Source of the DNA: Asticcacaulis excentricus
Lineage (GTDB): Bacteria; Pseudomonadota; Alphaproteobacteria; Caulobacterales; Caulobacteraceae
DNA length: 64,000 nt
NCBI RefSeq assembly: GCF_003966695.1
Contig: NZ_AP018829.1
Location: forward strand, 1 to 64,000
Direction of reading: 5' to 3'
Shown: in pieces, positions 30,121 through 39,473 of the stretch
Layout: every line of letters starts with the position of its first letter
Position numbering within the stretch: the first letter of the stretch is position 1
The notes under the pieces: generated by a model
Database searches by the model: none
Seen by the model: the letters and a program-made list of their open reading frames with translations, nothing else
Told to the model about the DNA's origin: nothing
Program-made: the position numbers and the translations under genes

Positions 30121-32883
30121 ATGTCACGAGTCTGGCTTTTTTCGACCCTGCTGCTGGCCTGTTCGGGCGCGGCCGCGGCGGCAGAGACCACCCTTTATGA
30201 CGGTACGCAGCCGCTCAGCATCGTGCACGACAAGAACGCAACCGTGTCTCTGGCGGCGCAGATGCTGTCGGACGATCTGAAGGCCCTGACGGGTCAGACG
30301 GCAAAGGTGTCGCAACGCCTCTCTGACTGTGCGCAGGTCTGCGTCGTTATCGGTCGTTTTGATGCGCCGGTCGTCACGCAACTGGCCAAGGCGGCGGGCG
30401 TTGATCCGCTCGCGCTGAAAGGTCAGTGGGAGCGCTATGGTCGGGTGGCCTTTGCGCATCAGGGCAAGACCTATGTGCTGATATATGGCTCCGACCGGCG
30501 CGGCACCGTCTATGGCGTGACCGACCTGTCGCGTGAGCTGGGCGTGTCGCCCTGGGAATGGTGGGCGGATGTCAAGCCACGCCGCGTCAGCCGCCTCGCC
30601 ATCGACGGCGCGCCGCGTCTGTCGAAGGCCCCATCGGTGCAGTATCGCGGCATCTTCCTCAATGACGAGGACTGGGGCCTTGAACCGTGGGCGGGCAAGA
30701 CGCTGGAGCCGGAAGTCGGCAATATCGGGCCCAAGACCTATAGGCGTGTTTTTGAGCTGATGTGGCGATTGAAGGCCAATACGCTGTGGCCGGCCATGCA
30801 CATCAACACCGTGCAGTTCTATGGTAATAAGGCCAATCCCAAGCTGGCCGACGACTACGCGATTGTCATGGGCACCTCGCACGCTGAGCCGATGGCGCGC
30901 AACAATCTGCGCGAATGGGATGAGGCGCGCAGCGGTCCCTTCAATTTTAAGGTCAACCGCGACAAGATCCTCGACTACTGGCGCACGCGCCTGAGGGAGA
31001 CGGCTCGCGACGAAAACATCTATACGGTCGGCTTACGTGGTATCCATGACGGCCCCATGCAGGGCGCGGATACGCTTGAGGCGCGCAAGGACGTGCTTCA
31101 GTCGGTCATCGGCCTGCAACGCGACCTGATCCGCTCGACCTTCGGCAAGGCGCCGGAAACGGTGCCGCAGGCCTATGTCCTCTATCATGAGCTTCAGGAG
31201 GCCTATGATGCCGGGCTGAAACTGCCCGACGACGTGACCCTGATGTGGGCAGACGACAATTATGGCTATGTGCGCCGCCTGAGCAATCCGGAGGAGCGCA
31301 AGCGGTCCGGCGGGTCCGGCGTCTATTACCACCTGTCCTACTGGGGACGTCCGCACGACTATCTGTGGCTGGGGACAACGCACCCGGCGCTGATCCATGC
31401 CGAAATGCAGAAATCCTATGCGCTGGACGCCCGGCGCATCTGGATCGTCAATGTCGGCGACATCAAGCCGATCGAGTATCTGACGGAATATTTCCTCGAT
31501 CTGGCCTTCGATGCGGACCGCTTTGCCGAGGCCCCGCGCGATCACCTGACGAAATGGGCGGCGGAGCAGTTTGGGGCCGACAAGGCCTCAGAGATTGCCG
31601 ACCTGATGATGGGTTATTACGACCTCGCCTTTGAACGGAAGCCCGAATATATGGGCTTTTCCGAAACCGAGCCGGTAACGCCGGTGACGGAGAGCGATTT
31701 CGTCAAGCCCGATGGCGAAAAGGCGCAAGCGCGGCTGAAGGCCTATGCTGATCTGGCGGCGCGCGCCGAGGCGGTGGCGAAGACTCTACCCGCTGACCGT
31801 CAGTCGGCCTTTTTCGAGATGATCCTCTATCCGGTGCGCGGCGCGGCCAATCTCAACAGCCGCAAACTGAATCTCGATCTGGCTAACCTCTATGCCCGTC
31901 AGGGCCGCGCCAGCGCCAACGCTTATGTGGCGAAAGCCAAGGCGGCGCATCAGGCGCTGGTCGCCGATACGGCTGCCTATAATGGGCTGGAAAACGGTAA
32001 GTGGAACCATATGATGGACATGGCCCCACGCAAGTTGCCGGTGTTCCTGGAACCCACCTGGCCGCAATGGTCGGTGTCGCCGGAAAAGGGCTGTGCGGCG
32101 GCGGTGTCCGGCGGCTGGTGGAACGACGAAAACGCTCTGACCTTTGTGACGGGTCAGCCGCGCAGCCGCGTCATCGAACTCTTCAGCCGCGATACAGAGG
32201 CCCGCGACTGGTCGTTGAAGGTCACGGGTGACAGCCTGAAGGTTTCCGATACGAGCGGGCGTCTGGCGACCGGCAACGGTTTTGAGCAACGCCTGACCGT
32301 CTCCTATGACGGCGGGGCGGCCACCGGACCCATCGACATCGCCTGTGGCGGCAAGACGGTGCGCGTCTATACCAAGCTGCTGCCCGCCCCGGCCCAGACG
32401 GCGTTTATCGAAAACGACCGCCGGGTGATCATTCCGCTGGCTACACAGAGCGGTGACGAATGGGAGCGGCTGGAGGGCCTTGGCCATTCCGGCAACAGCC
32501 TGCGCTCACGCCTGACCCTGCCCACGCGCGCGACGCCTGCGGGCACGCCCCTGACCTATAGTTTTACCACCTATAGCGCGGTAGGCGGCACTTTGAGCGT
32601 CGTGGCCCTGCCGGTCCATGCGCTGAACCCGAGCACAGGCCTTAAGGTCGCGGTGCAACTGGATGACGGCCCGGTGCAGGTGATGGACTTTGCGACCGTG
32701 GGCCGCAGCGATGTCTGGCGCGGCAATGTCCTGACCAACAAGGCCATTCAGACACAAGGCTTCAAAAAGCTGGAGGCTGGGGTGCATACACTGAAAGTCT
32801 GGCCGCTCGATCCCGGCGTGGTGCTCGACTATGCCGAGGTGAAGCTCGATGGGGCCGACAAATTCTATGGTGTTGTGCCGTAA
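30121..32883 (+). CDS. GH115 alpha-glucuronidase
   Basis: Removes alpha-1,2-linked (methyl)glucuronic acid from glucuronoxylan or related glycans. 920 aa with signal peptide (about 1-21). The N-terminal domain (about 30-150) is followed by the GH115 catalytic barrel with YRGIFLNDEDWGLEPWAGK, MWRLKANTLWPAMHI, GTSHAEPMARNN, VGLRGIHDGPM, LMWADDNYGYVRRL and YYHLSYWGRPHDYLWLGT. A helical region and a C-terminal GH115_C beta-sandwich follow, ending in the usual tail VLDYAEVKL. AGAGGAAA lies 6 nt before the ATG, 14 bp after the GH2 stop, so translation may be coupled. With GH2 it could debranch glucuronylated galactan side chains (inference). Confidence 0.93.
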   Translation: MSRVWLFSTLLLACSGAAAAAETTLYDGTQPLSIVHDKNATVSLAAQMLSDDLKALTGQTAKVSQRLSDCAQVCVVIGRFDAPVVTQLAKAAGVDPLALKGQWERYGRVAFAHQGKTYVLIYGSDRRGTVYGVTDLSRELGVSPWEWWADVKPRRVSRLAIDGAPRLSKAPSVQYRGIFLNDEDWGLEPWAGKTLEPEVGNIGPKTYRRVFELMWRLKANTLWPAMHINTVQFYGNKANPKLADDYAIVMGTSHAEPMARNNLREWDEARSGPFNFKVNRDKILDYWRTRLRETARDENIYTVGLRGIHDGPMQGADTLEARKDVLQSVIGLQRDLIRSTFGKAPETVPQAYVLYHELQEAYDAGLKLPDDVTLMWADDNYGYVRRLSNPEERKRSGGSGVYYHLSYWGRPHDYLWLGTTHPALIHAEMQKSYALDARRIWIVNVGDIKPIEYLTEYFLDLAFDADRFAEAPRDHLTKWAAEQFGADKASEIADLMMGYYDLAFERKPEYMGFSETEPVTPVTESDFVKPDGEKAQARLKAYADLAARAEAVAKTLPADRQSAFFEMILYPVRGAANLNSRKLNLDLANLYARQGRASANAYVAKAKAAHQALVADTAAYNGLENGKWNHMMDMAPRKLPVFLEPTWPQWSVSPEKGCAAAVSGGWWNDENALTFVTGQPRSRVIELFSRDTEARDWSLKVTGDSLKVSDTSGRLATGNGFEQRLTVSYDGGAATGPIDIACGGKTVRVYTKLLPAPAQTAFIENDRRVIIPLATQSGDEWERLEGLGHSGNSLRSRLTLPTRATPAGTPLTYSFTTYSAVGGTLSVVALPVHALNPSTGLKVAVQLDDGPVQVMDFATVGRSDVWRGNVLTNKAIQTQGFKKLEAGVHTLKVWPLDPGVVLDYAEVKLDGADKFYGVVP

Positions 32884-32901
32884 GCGCCCGAGCCTGCTCT
32901 G

Positions 32902-33040
32902 TTAGAGCGGTATGATTTCTGATGGAATCATTCCGCTCAAGCCGCCATTGCGGCGGCGGCCAAGGTGGCGGAGCCACCGCCCGGCGAGGGACTAAAAAAT
33001 CTAGGTCATTATGTTTCTGCCAAAAAACATAATGACCTAG
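32902..33040 (+). repeat. Family B palindromic element, intact copy
   Basis: 139 bp from TTAGAGCGG to CCTAG. Hairpin 1 is GCGGTATGATTTC/GGAATCATTCCGC. A GC-rich middle follows (GCCGCCATTGCGGCGGC, GGTGGCGGAGCCACC). Hairpin 3 is CTAGGTCATTATGTTT/AAAACATAATGACCTAG. It fills the gap between GH115 and the GH28-like gene. Confidence 0.8.
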
Positions 33041-33085
33041 AACCGGATTGTCCAAGCCACATCTTTTTCCAACGAAAAGCCAGCC

Positions 33086-34693
33086 ATGAATCAGACCCAT
33101 ATGAAACACTTGGGACGCAGGCAGTTTCTGACTACGCTGCCCGCCACGCTGGCCTGCCTGACCGTGCCTGATATCTCATGGGCCGGTCCCGCTGCTCCTG
33201 ATACGCCCTTTGGCCTGAATGTCCGCCATTGTGGCGCGCGGGGTGACGGCGTGACCATCGACAGTCCTGCCATCAATGCCGCCATTGAGCAACTTGCGGC
33301 CCAAGGTGGCGGAACCCTCTATTTTCCGGCGGGCACCTATGCGTGCTACACGATCCGCCTGAAAAGCCGCATTCGCCTGTATCTTGATGCCGGCGCGGTC
33401 ATTCTGGCCGCCCCCACACCAAAGGAGGGGTTGGCAACGGGCGGCTATGATCAGGACGTCGAACTGCCCGAAAGCTATCGTAACTATCAGGATCATGGGC
33501 ACAGCCACTGGCGCAACAGTCTGATCTGGGGGGAGGGTCTGAGCGATATTGCCATCGAAGGGCCCGGCCTGATCTGGGGGAAGGGGCTGGGACGCGGTCA
33601 CGACTACGACTTCGATATGCCGATTTCTGGCCGGCCCGGTGTCGGTGATAAATCCATTGCCCTGAAACTGTGCCGCAATGTCTTGCTGCGCGATTTTCGC
33701 ATGTTGCAAGCCGGGTGGTTTGCCCTGCTGGCGACGGGCGTGGACAATCTGACCATCGACAACCTGCTGATCGACACCAATCGCGACGGGCTGGACATTG
33801 ATTGCTGCCGCAACGTCAGGGTCAGTAACTGCACCATCAACGCGCCTTGGGATGATGCTATCTGTCCCAAATCGTCTTTTGCGCTGGGCTATGCGCGTGC
33901 AACCGAAAACGTGACGATTGATAACTGCTATGTGTCCGGCAGCTATGAAATCGGCTCGGTGCTGGACGGGACGTGGAAGGTCTATCCGTTTGCGCCACGC
34001 GGGTCGCACGGTCGCATCAAGTTCGGCACAGAGTCCAATGGCGGGTTCCGTAACATCACCATTACGAACTGCGTCTTCGACAAATGTCGCGGGCTGGCGC
34101 TGGAAACGGTGGATGGAGCGCGGCTGGAAGACATCACGATCAGCAATATCACCATGCGTGACGTCACGACCTCGCCGATCTTCCTGAGGCTTGGTCGGCG
34201 GATGCGCGGACCGGCCTCACTGCCTGTGGGGACCCTGCGCCGCGTTCTGATTACCAACATCACCTCATCGGGTGCCAATCGGATGCCGTCGATCATAGCT
34301 GGTGTTGAGGGGCACCCGGTGGAGGACGTGCAGATCAGTCAGTGCCATTTTGAACAAGAAGGCGGTGGCGACGAAGCTCTGGCTTCAATCGTGCCGCCGC
34401 AAAACGAAGCCGGGTATCCGGAGCCCACCATGTTCGGCCACCTGCCTGCCCACGGTTTCTTTGTGCGTAACGCGCGGCGACTGGTCTTCAGCAATCTCTC
34501 TTTTGATCTCCAGACTTCAGACGCCCGCCCCGCGTTTTGGATGCAAAATGTTGCGGGTGTGCACCTGAACGCGCTGCGACTTCCGGATCAGAAAACGCGG
34601 TTCGTCCTGAATAATGTCACTGATTTTGCAACAACAGGCAGCCTGACGGTGCCGGAAAAACGTCTGCGCAAGGTGGAACATGCGCACTTCTGA
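33086..34693 (+). CDS. GH28-like parallel beta-helix protein
   Basis: Polygalacturonase-related enzyme, 535 aa. Tat-like N-terminus (KHLGRRQFLTTLPATLACL). The pectate-lyase-3/GH28 start FGLNVRHCGARGDGVTIDS is typical, and a ladder of beta-helix repeats (VTIDNCYVSGS, ITITNCVFDKC, ITISNITMRDV) follows. The GH28 acid residues are recognisable as NRDG (D234) and WDDA (D256/D257), and the basic motif as GRIK (R310, K312). The conserved GHG His motif is replaced by GSYEIGS, so activity on galacturonan may differ. The start is uncertain (ATG at 33086 or 33101; no clear SD). A family B repeat precedes it. The SUMF1-fold gene follows at about 50 bp. Confidence 0.85.
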   Translation: MNQTHMKHLGRRQFLTTLPATLACLTVPDISWAGPAAPDTPFGLNVRHCGARGDGVTIDSPAINAAIEQLAAQGGGTLYFPAGTYACYTIRLKSRIRLYLDAGAVILAAPTPKEGLATGGYDQDVELPESYRNYQDHGHSHWRNSLIWGEGLSDIAIEGPGLIWGKGLGRGHDYDFDMPISGRPGVGDKSIALKLCRNVLLRDFRMLQAGWFALLATGVDNLTIDNLLIDTNRDGLDIDCCRNVRVSNCTINAPWDDAICPKSSFALGYARATENVTIDNCYVSGSYEIGSVLDGTWKVYPFAPRGSHGRIKFGTESNGGFRNITITNCVFDKCRGLALETVDGARLEDITISNITMRDVTTSPIFLRLGRRMRGPASLPVGTLRRVLITNITSSGANRMPSIIAGVEGHPVEDVQISQCHFEQEGGGDEALASIVPPQNEAGYPEPTMFGHLPAHGFFVRNARRLVFSNLSFDLQTSDARPAFWMQNVAGVHLNALRLPDQKTRFVLNNVTDFATTGSLTVPEKRLRKVEHAHF

Positions 34694-34742
34694 CCGCCCC
34701 GCAAGCCCTGAAGAAAACAGCCTAATCCAAGAGGAAACGCGT

Positions 34743-35576
34743 ATGTTCGACCTCCTTAAAGTGGTGGGTTTGTCAGCCTTGTTTTTTGCCTGCGCAGGCG
34801 GGGTAGGTATGACAGGTATGACGGTTGCGGTTGCGGCGACGGGGTCAGAAGGCCTGAAGCCCGGAGATGTGTTCAGTGATTGCGCCGATGTCTGCCCGCA
34901 AATGGTCGTGATCCCGGCCGGTCGGCTTACGCGCCAGGCTCCAAACGGCGACAAGAAACCGGCGCCCATAGAGGTCGAGATACAGTCTGTGGCGGTCGGG
35001 CGCTTTGAAATCACGTTTCGCGAATATGATGCGTGCGTAGCCGCCAGAGCCTGCACACGGATCAGCGATCTGGGGTGGGGACGTGAAAGGCGTCCGGTTA
35101 TCAATATTTCGTGGAACGATGCGCAAACCTATGTCCGCTGGTTGAGCGCCAGGACAGGTCACACCTATCGGCTGCTTAGCGACGCCGAATGGGAGTACGC
35201 AGCGCGTGCCGGTCAACCGGTCTCCGCTAAGCCAGCTAAAGATTTAGACGCGACGCAAGCGGTGTTTGCACCGCGCGAGAAGACCGAGCCCGTGGGGACA
35301 CGGCCGGCGAATGGCTTTGGGCTCTATGACATGTTCGGCAATGCTCTGGAATGGGTAGAGGATTGCTGGAGCGAGGCTGATACGGTTGTGAGAAAGGAAG
35401 GGACCTCACCCCGCCCGGAAGACTGTCGGCAACGCGTCCTGCGGGGTGGTTCCTGGGTCTATGGGGCAGTGTTTCTTCGCCCGCACGTGCGCTTTAAGGA
35501 TCGCCCCTCGGCTATCAATTTCGATCAGGGCATTCGAATCGCACGCGATTTGAAACAAAATGGTCATACCAATTAA
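34743..35576 (+). CDS. SUMF1/FGE-fold protein lacking the oxidase cysteines
   Basis: 277 aa with a signal peptide (MFDLLKVVGLSALFFACAGG). The fold is that of formylglycine-generating enzymes: MVVIPAGRLTRQ, VGRFEITFREYDACV, RRPVINISWNDAQTYVRWLS, YRLLSDAEWEYAARAG, ALEWVEDCW, RVLRGGSW and GIRIARD. The active-site pair seen in true FGE (GSxxCxxxxCxRYR) is absent; the sequence here is GSWVYGAVFLRPHVR. No sulfatase lies in the window either. It is therefore better seen as a SUMF1-type accessory or ligand-binding protein than a sulfatase activator. The start at 34743 is chosen over 34680 for AAGAGGA 8 nt upstream; the earlier ATG would overlap the GH28-like gene. Confidence 0.83.
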   Translation: MFDLLKVVGLSALFFACAGGVGMTGMTVAVAATGSEGLKPGDVFSDCADVCPQMVVIPAGRLTRQAPNGDKKPAPIEVEIQSVAVGRFEITFREYDACVAARACTRISDLGWGRERRPVINISWNDAQTYVRWLSARTGHTYRLLSDAEWEYAARAGQPVSAKPAKDLDATQAVFAPREKTEPVGTRPANGFGLYDMFGNALEWVEDCWSEADTVVRKEGTSPRPEDCRQRVLRGGSWVYGAVFLRPHVRFKDRPSAINFDQGIRIARDLKQNGHTN

Positions 35577-36069
35577 CCCGTGAAGCGCTTTTTTTGGAAA
35601 GAGTTTCGTGGTTTTTTGGTCACATTTTGCGTAAAATTTGTCAGGCCAAATTTCGGCTCGCACTTAATAAATAAAGCAAATTGGTTTAATTCTATAGGGT
35701 TGCGAAGCTTTAAGCGTCCTGGACCTCTACTCCGGGGCGCATTTTTAGAACAAAAATTCTATTACTGGAATTTCGCGGAATTGACATTCCGCAGCCGTGA
35801 TCTTACCCTTCCCGCAGTCTCAGGAAGTGGCAAGAAACAGATAGCAACTCTCCTTAGGCCAGAACAAACGGGCACAAGCCCAAACCCAGGAAAAAGATTT
35901 CAAGCTCATTTCGGGTCCGCGACGCTGATCATTAGCGTCGATCGGATAAGGCCATCCAGAGGTTAGGTGTCAATGCACCCATCTGCGAGGGATAGGCAAA
36001 GGGGTTTAAGCCCTCCGGGATCAACAGATATCAGCTTCCGGGTAAGGGCGGTAACAGGAGGAACGTAGA
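35577..36069 (+). promoter_or_regulatory. Upstream region of TonB receptor gene with operator-like palindromes
   Basis: 493 bp without a gene. An operator-like palindrome AAATTTGTCAGGCCAAATTT (35634-35653) resembles the inverse of the site before the 56661 receptor. A half-site AAATTGGTTTAATT lies near 35678-35691. The receptor SD AGGAGGAAC is at the right edge. No clear promoter boxes or terminator for the preceding gene were found. Confidence 0.45.
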
Positions 36070-39000
36070 ATGAAAGAGGGCGCGAAACTCAGGGGAACCG
36101 GGTTCCGGTCGGCGCTATTGGGCGCAACCGTCCTGATGAGCATGGGTGCAACGGCTTATGCGCAGGACGCCAAGCCGGCGGCCGGCGGCGACGTCACCGA
36201 GGTCGTCGTCACAGGCTTTAAGCGCAGCGTGGCCGACGCCGTGCGCGCCAAGCGCAACAATATTGAAATCAGCGATGGTATCTCCTCGGACGGTCTTGGG
36301 CGGTTCCCGGACCTGAACGTGGGTGAAGCCCTGCAACGCATTCCGGGCATTCAGATCAACCGGGAATCCGAAGGCCGTAACGCCAATATCGGTCTTCGCG
36401 GTATGCCGGGCTATTACGCGCGCACGACCCTGAACGGTCAGGCCTTTGCCGATCCGCCCTATCTCGAAACGACCGGTGGCGCCGACGGCACGCCGATGGG
36501 CGCGTTTAACTCGGATATTTTCTCAGCCTTCTCTGTCCAGAAGTCCCCGATGGCTAACAGCCAGTCGGGCGGCCTTTCGGGCAACATTGACATGCAGATC
36601 GCCCCGGCCCTGTCACGCAAGGACGGTGGCTTTGTAAAGGGCTCCTATGAGCGTAACTCGCTGGGTGGCCTTGGGGCCCCGTCGGCGACCTTCGGTTACA
36701 ACAAGCACATCAACAGCGACTTCGCGGTCTTTGGCGTTCTGGCGATCCGTAAGGAAAATTTCCGTCGTGATACCCTGCGCTTTAACGGTTACAGCCGTCT
36801 GGGGCTGCTGAACTCCGGCCTGACCAAGCAGCAGTTCGCGGACAAGTATGGTGCCTATTATTCATCTTCGGCGACGACCTGCGCCACGGACCAGACCTGC
36901 GGTCTGTCGGCCGTTTTGGGCACCGACGGATATACCGCGCCGTCTAACGTCGGTTCGCTGGCGCAGGGTGGGGTCTGGTCGCTGGGCCTGATGCGTCAAT
37001 ATACCCGCATGAACGTGGGAACGCTGATCACCGGTTCGGGTGGTGCGGAATGGCGCGTCAATGAGAACCTGAAAGTGGGTGTTGTTGGCTATTACAGCGA
37101 ACGCGACCTGCCCGATACGGTTCAATACTGGCAGTTGAATGAACCCTATATGCTGAATGCTACGGCAACCAGCAGCTCAACCCCCTATTCCATCGTTACC
37201 GGTCTGAGCACCCCCGTGGTCATGAGCAATGGCTATGCGGTGATGGAAAAAACGCAGGTGACGAACTTCGATGCCAAGGCCTCGACGCGTATGTTCTCGC
37301 AGCGTCAGGCAGCAGAAGGTATCGTAGCCAATGCCGATTGGACCAACGAGAAGTGGAAGCTCTCAACGGTTCTGACGCTGACCAAGTCATCTAACCGCTC
37401 GCTGGAAACCGAAGCCGACCTGAGAACCATCGGTAACACTAAAGAAGGTGGTGCAAACACCCTGACACGGACGCTGAATACAGGGTTCGGGGATCTGGAC
37501 GGCTATTCGCAGGTGGTTTCGCCGCAACCGCAGAATGCCATCTTTGCGATGCCCTTTTACCAGGCTCCGTCTGTTAATGACTATAAAGCAGGTTATTGGA
37601 ACTGGACCTCGAGCGCGCCCACGGACCTGTTCTCGGCCGACAGCCGTTACATCCTCCACGTGGCTGGCACGCACCGCTATGCGGACAAGACGGTTGAGTC
37701 CTTGCAATTCGACGTCGATCGTACGCTCGACTTTGGCCCGCTCTCGAACATAGCCGCCGGCGTGCGTAAGGAGAAAAACACCTATAAGATGTCGGGTGTG
37801 CGCAACATGGTCTATGGGATTCAGTCCCAGAACGTGACCTCTTCCATGCTGATCAAGTCACCCTCAGCCGACGACTTTATGGAAGGCAATGCCAACATCA
37901 ACAGCAACTGGTACGTGATCGACCCGAAACCCTTCCTGTCAGCCATCACCCCGGTCAAGCAATACGCGAACGGTGGCCTGTCTGAACTTGGTTTTAACAT
38001 CTTCTACGCCGATGGTGGCTTCAGCGGCAGCAACTTTGAAATCACCAATGAGTTGCTGGAGGCCTATGTGCAGGCCAAGTTCGACACCCAAGTGCTGGGT
38101 CGTCGTCTGCGCGGGAATATCGGTGTGCGCAGTGAAACCACGGACTACACCGCTCAGACGCTTGATCGCACTGCGCGTGTGACCAGCAATGGCGGTGTCG
38201 GTGCTCTGGCTGACTATACCTGGAACACCTACAAGAGCAGCTACGACCACCTTCTGCCGTCGGCGATTGCGGTCTATGACGTGCGTGACGACATGGTCGT
38301 GCGTGCGGCCTACTACAAGACCTACGTCCGTCCTGATCCGCGCACCAGCAGCCCGGTCCAGACCTATTCCTATGCGACAAACAACCAGTCGTCAGGAACG
38401 AACAGTATAATTGATGTAACGGTCAATTTTGCAGGCAATCGTCTGAAGCCGTACACGGCAGATTCCTACGACCTGTCGTGGGAATGGTATAACCGTCCGA
38501 ACGGTTTGATCTCGGTCGCCTACTTCCGCAAGAAGTTGTCCAACCGTATTGCTAGTATTGCTGATCTGTCGATCATCTGTCCGGCAGACGGCGGTGGCTG
38601 GGGTTTTGGTCCTCTGACGTGGGATGGTACACGTTGCAGTGCGCCGAGTGCATCGACCGTCGTTAATGGTGTGCCCACCAGCTATAACGTGATCGGATCG
38701 GGTCAGTACAATGTATCGGACCCCACCTATGTCAGTGGTCTGGAGTTCAACATCCAGCAAAACTTCGATTTCCTTCCGGGCTTCTGGAAGAATTTCGGGG
38801 GCTCTCTGAACTATGCCTTTACCCAGGCCAAGCAGAGGGGCAAAGGTGCAGCGGCAGTGCCGTTCCCCGGCATTTCGAAGTTCAACTACAATGCGATCCT
38901 CTACTATGAGACGCCGAAATTCGGGGTGCGCGCGGTTTACAACTGGCGTTCGGAGTACAATCTCGACGGTCAGGGCACCTATTACGGCGCTGCCCGTAAC

Positions 39001-39186
39001 GCGGCGGCCCGTGGTCAGCTCGATATGTCGGCGTCCTACAATGTCAGCGATCGCATAACGGTGTCGCTGGATGCGTACAACCTGACCAATTCCTACCGTA
39101 AGGAATACCAGGGTGACGAACGTATGATCCGTCAGATCGACTATGATGGCCGCACGATCACGGCAACGGTGCGTGCGACCTTCTAG
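36070..39186 (+). CDS. TonB-dependent receptor
   Basis: Outer-membrane oligosaccharide transporter, 1038 aa. The signal peptide ends ATAYAQ. The TonB-box-like DVTEVVVTGFKRSVADAVRAKR is followed by the plug (FPDLNVGEALQRIPGIQINR, IGLRGMPGYYARTTLNGQAF). The barrel ends RTITATVRATF. It is the first receptor on the plus strand, flanked by GH28-like/SUMF1 and GH29 genes. The stop codon TAG is part of a family A repeat inserted exactly at CTAG, and a strong terminator lies beyond the repeat. Cargo is unknown; fucosylated or galacturonate-containing fragments are plausible from the neighbours (inference). Confidence 0.93.
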   Translation: MKEGAKLRGTGFRSALLGATVLMSMGATAYAQDAKPAAGGDVTEVVVTGFKRSVADAVRAKRNNIEISDGISSDGLGRFPDLNVGEALQRIPGIQINRESEGRNANIGLRGMPGYYARTTLNGQAFADPPYLETTGGADGTPMGAFNSDIFSAFSVQKSPMANSQSGGLSGNIDMQIAPALSRKDGGFVKGSYERNSLGGLGAPSATFGYNKHINSDFAVFGVLAIRKENFRRDTLRFNGYSRLGLLNSGLTKQQFADKYGAYYSSSATTCATDQTCGLSAVLGTDGYTAPSNVGSLAQGGVWSLGLMRQYTRMNVGTLITGSGGAEWRVNENLKVGVVGYYSERDLPDTVQYWQLNEPYMLNATATSSSTPYSIVTGLSTPVVMSNGYAVMEKTQVTNFDAKASTRMFSQRQAAEGIVANADWTNEKWKLSTVLTLTKSSNRSLETEADLRTIGNTKEGGANTLTRTLNTGFGDLDGYSQVVSPQPQNAIFAMPFYQAPSVNDYKAGYWNWTSSAPTDLFSADSRYILHVAGTHRYADKTVESLQFDVDRTLDFGPLSNIAAGVRKEKNTYKMSGVRNMVYGIQSQNVTSSMLIKSPSADDFMEGNANINSNWYVIDPKPFLSAITPVKQYANGGLSELGFNIFYADGGFSGSNFEITNELLEAYVQAKFDTQVLGRRLRGNIGVRSETTDYTAQTLDRTARVTSNGGVGALADYTWNTYKSSYDHLLPSAIAVYDVRDDMVVRAAYYKTYVRPDPRTSSPVQTYSYATNNQSSGTNSIIDVTVNFAGNRLKPYTADSYDLSWEWYNRPNGLISVAYFRKKLSNRIASIADLSIICPADGGGWGFGPLTWDGTRCSAPSASTVVNGVPTSYNVIGSGQYNVSDPTYVSGLEFNIQQNFDFLPGFWKNFGGSLNYAFTQAKQRGKGAAAVPFPGISKFNYNAILYYETPKFGVRAVYNWRSEYNLDGQGTYYGAARNAAARGQLDMSASYNVSDRITVSLDAYNLTNSYRKEYQGDERMIRQIDYDGRTITATVRATF

Positions 39187-39287
39187 AGCGTAAGCCGATA
39201 AAGTGGGCACCACTTTTCGGAAAAATTGCGCGATAAAACAAAACCTAGAGCCATTCGGCGGCTCAACTTAACCGACGAATGCTCTAG
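39183..39287 (-). repeat. Family A palindromic element, copy 3 (supplies a stop codon)
   Basis: 105 bp with CTAG at both ends (39183-39186, 39284-39287). It contains AAAGTGGGCACCACTTTTCGG, ATAAAACAAAACC and an end hairpin AGAGC...GCTCT. The first CTAG contains the TAG stop of the TonB receptor gene; the same end of the element faces the stop codon as in copy 1. Confidence 0.8.
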
Positions 39288-39329
39288 GTTCACTCCCCTC
39301 CTATCGGTGCAATGTCTAACTGACTGTGC

Positions 39330-39363
39330 GCAGTGTGGTCCTCGGCCACACTGCTTTTTTTTT
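39330..39363 (+). terminator. Terminator of TonB receptor gene
   Basis: Perfect 9-bp stem GCAGTGTGG / CCACACTGC (39330-39338 with 39346-39354) followed by a run of nine T. A family A element has been inserted between the stop codon and this terminator. Confidence 0.9.
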
Positions 39364-39473
39364 ATGCGCAATGGACGTGTGTCGCCTGAGTTCGGGCTTG
39401 TCAAAAAAGTCCTACAAATTAGGGTTTGAATATAACCAACCATTTTCCAGATAAAACAAACCAGGGTGACGCT

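Noticed and set aside
34743-35576. Call as a sulfatase-activating formylglycine-generating enzyme
   Set aside because: The catalytic cysteine pair is missing and there is no sulfatase in the window.
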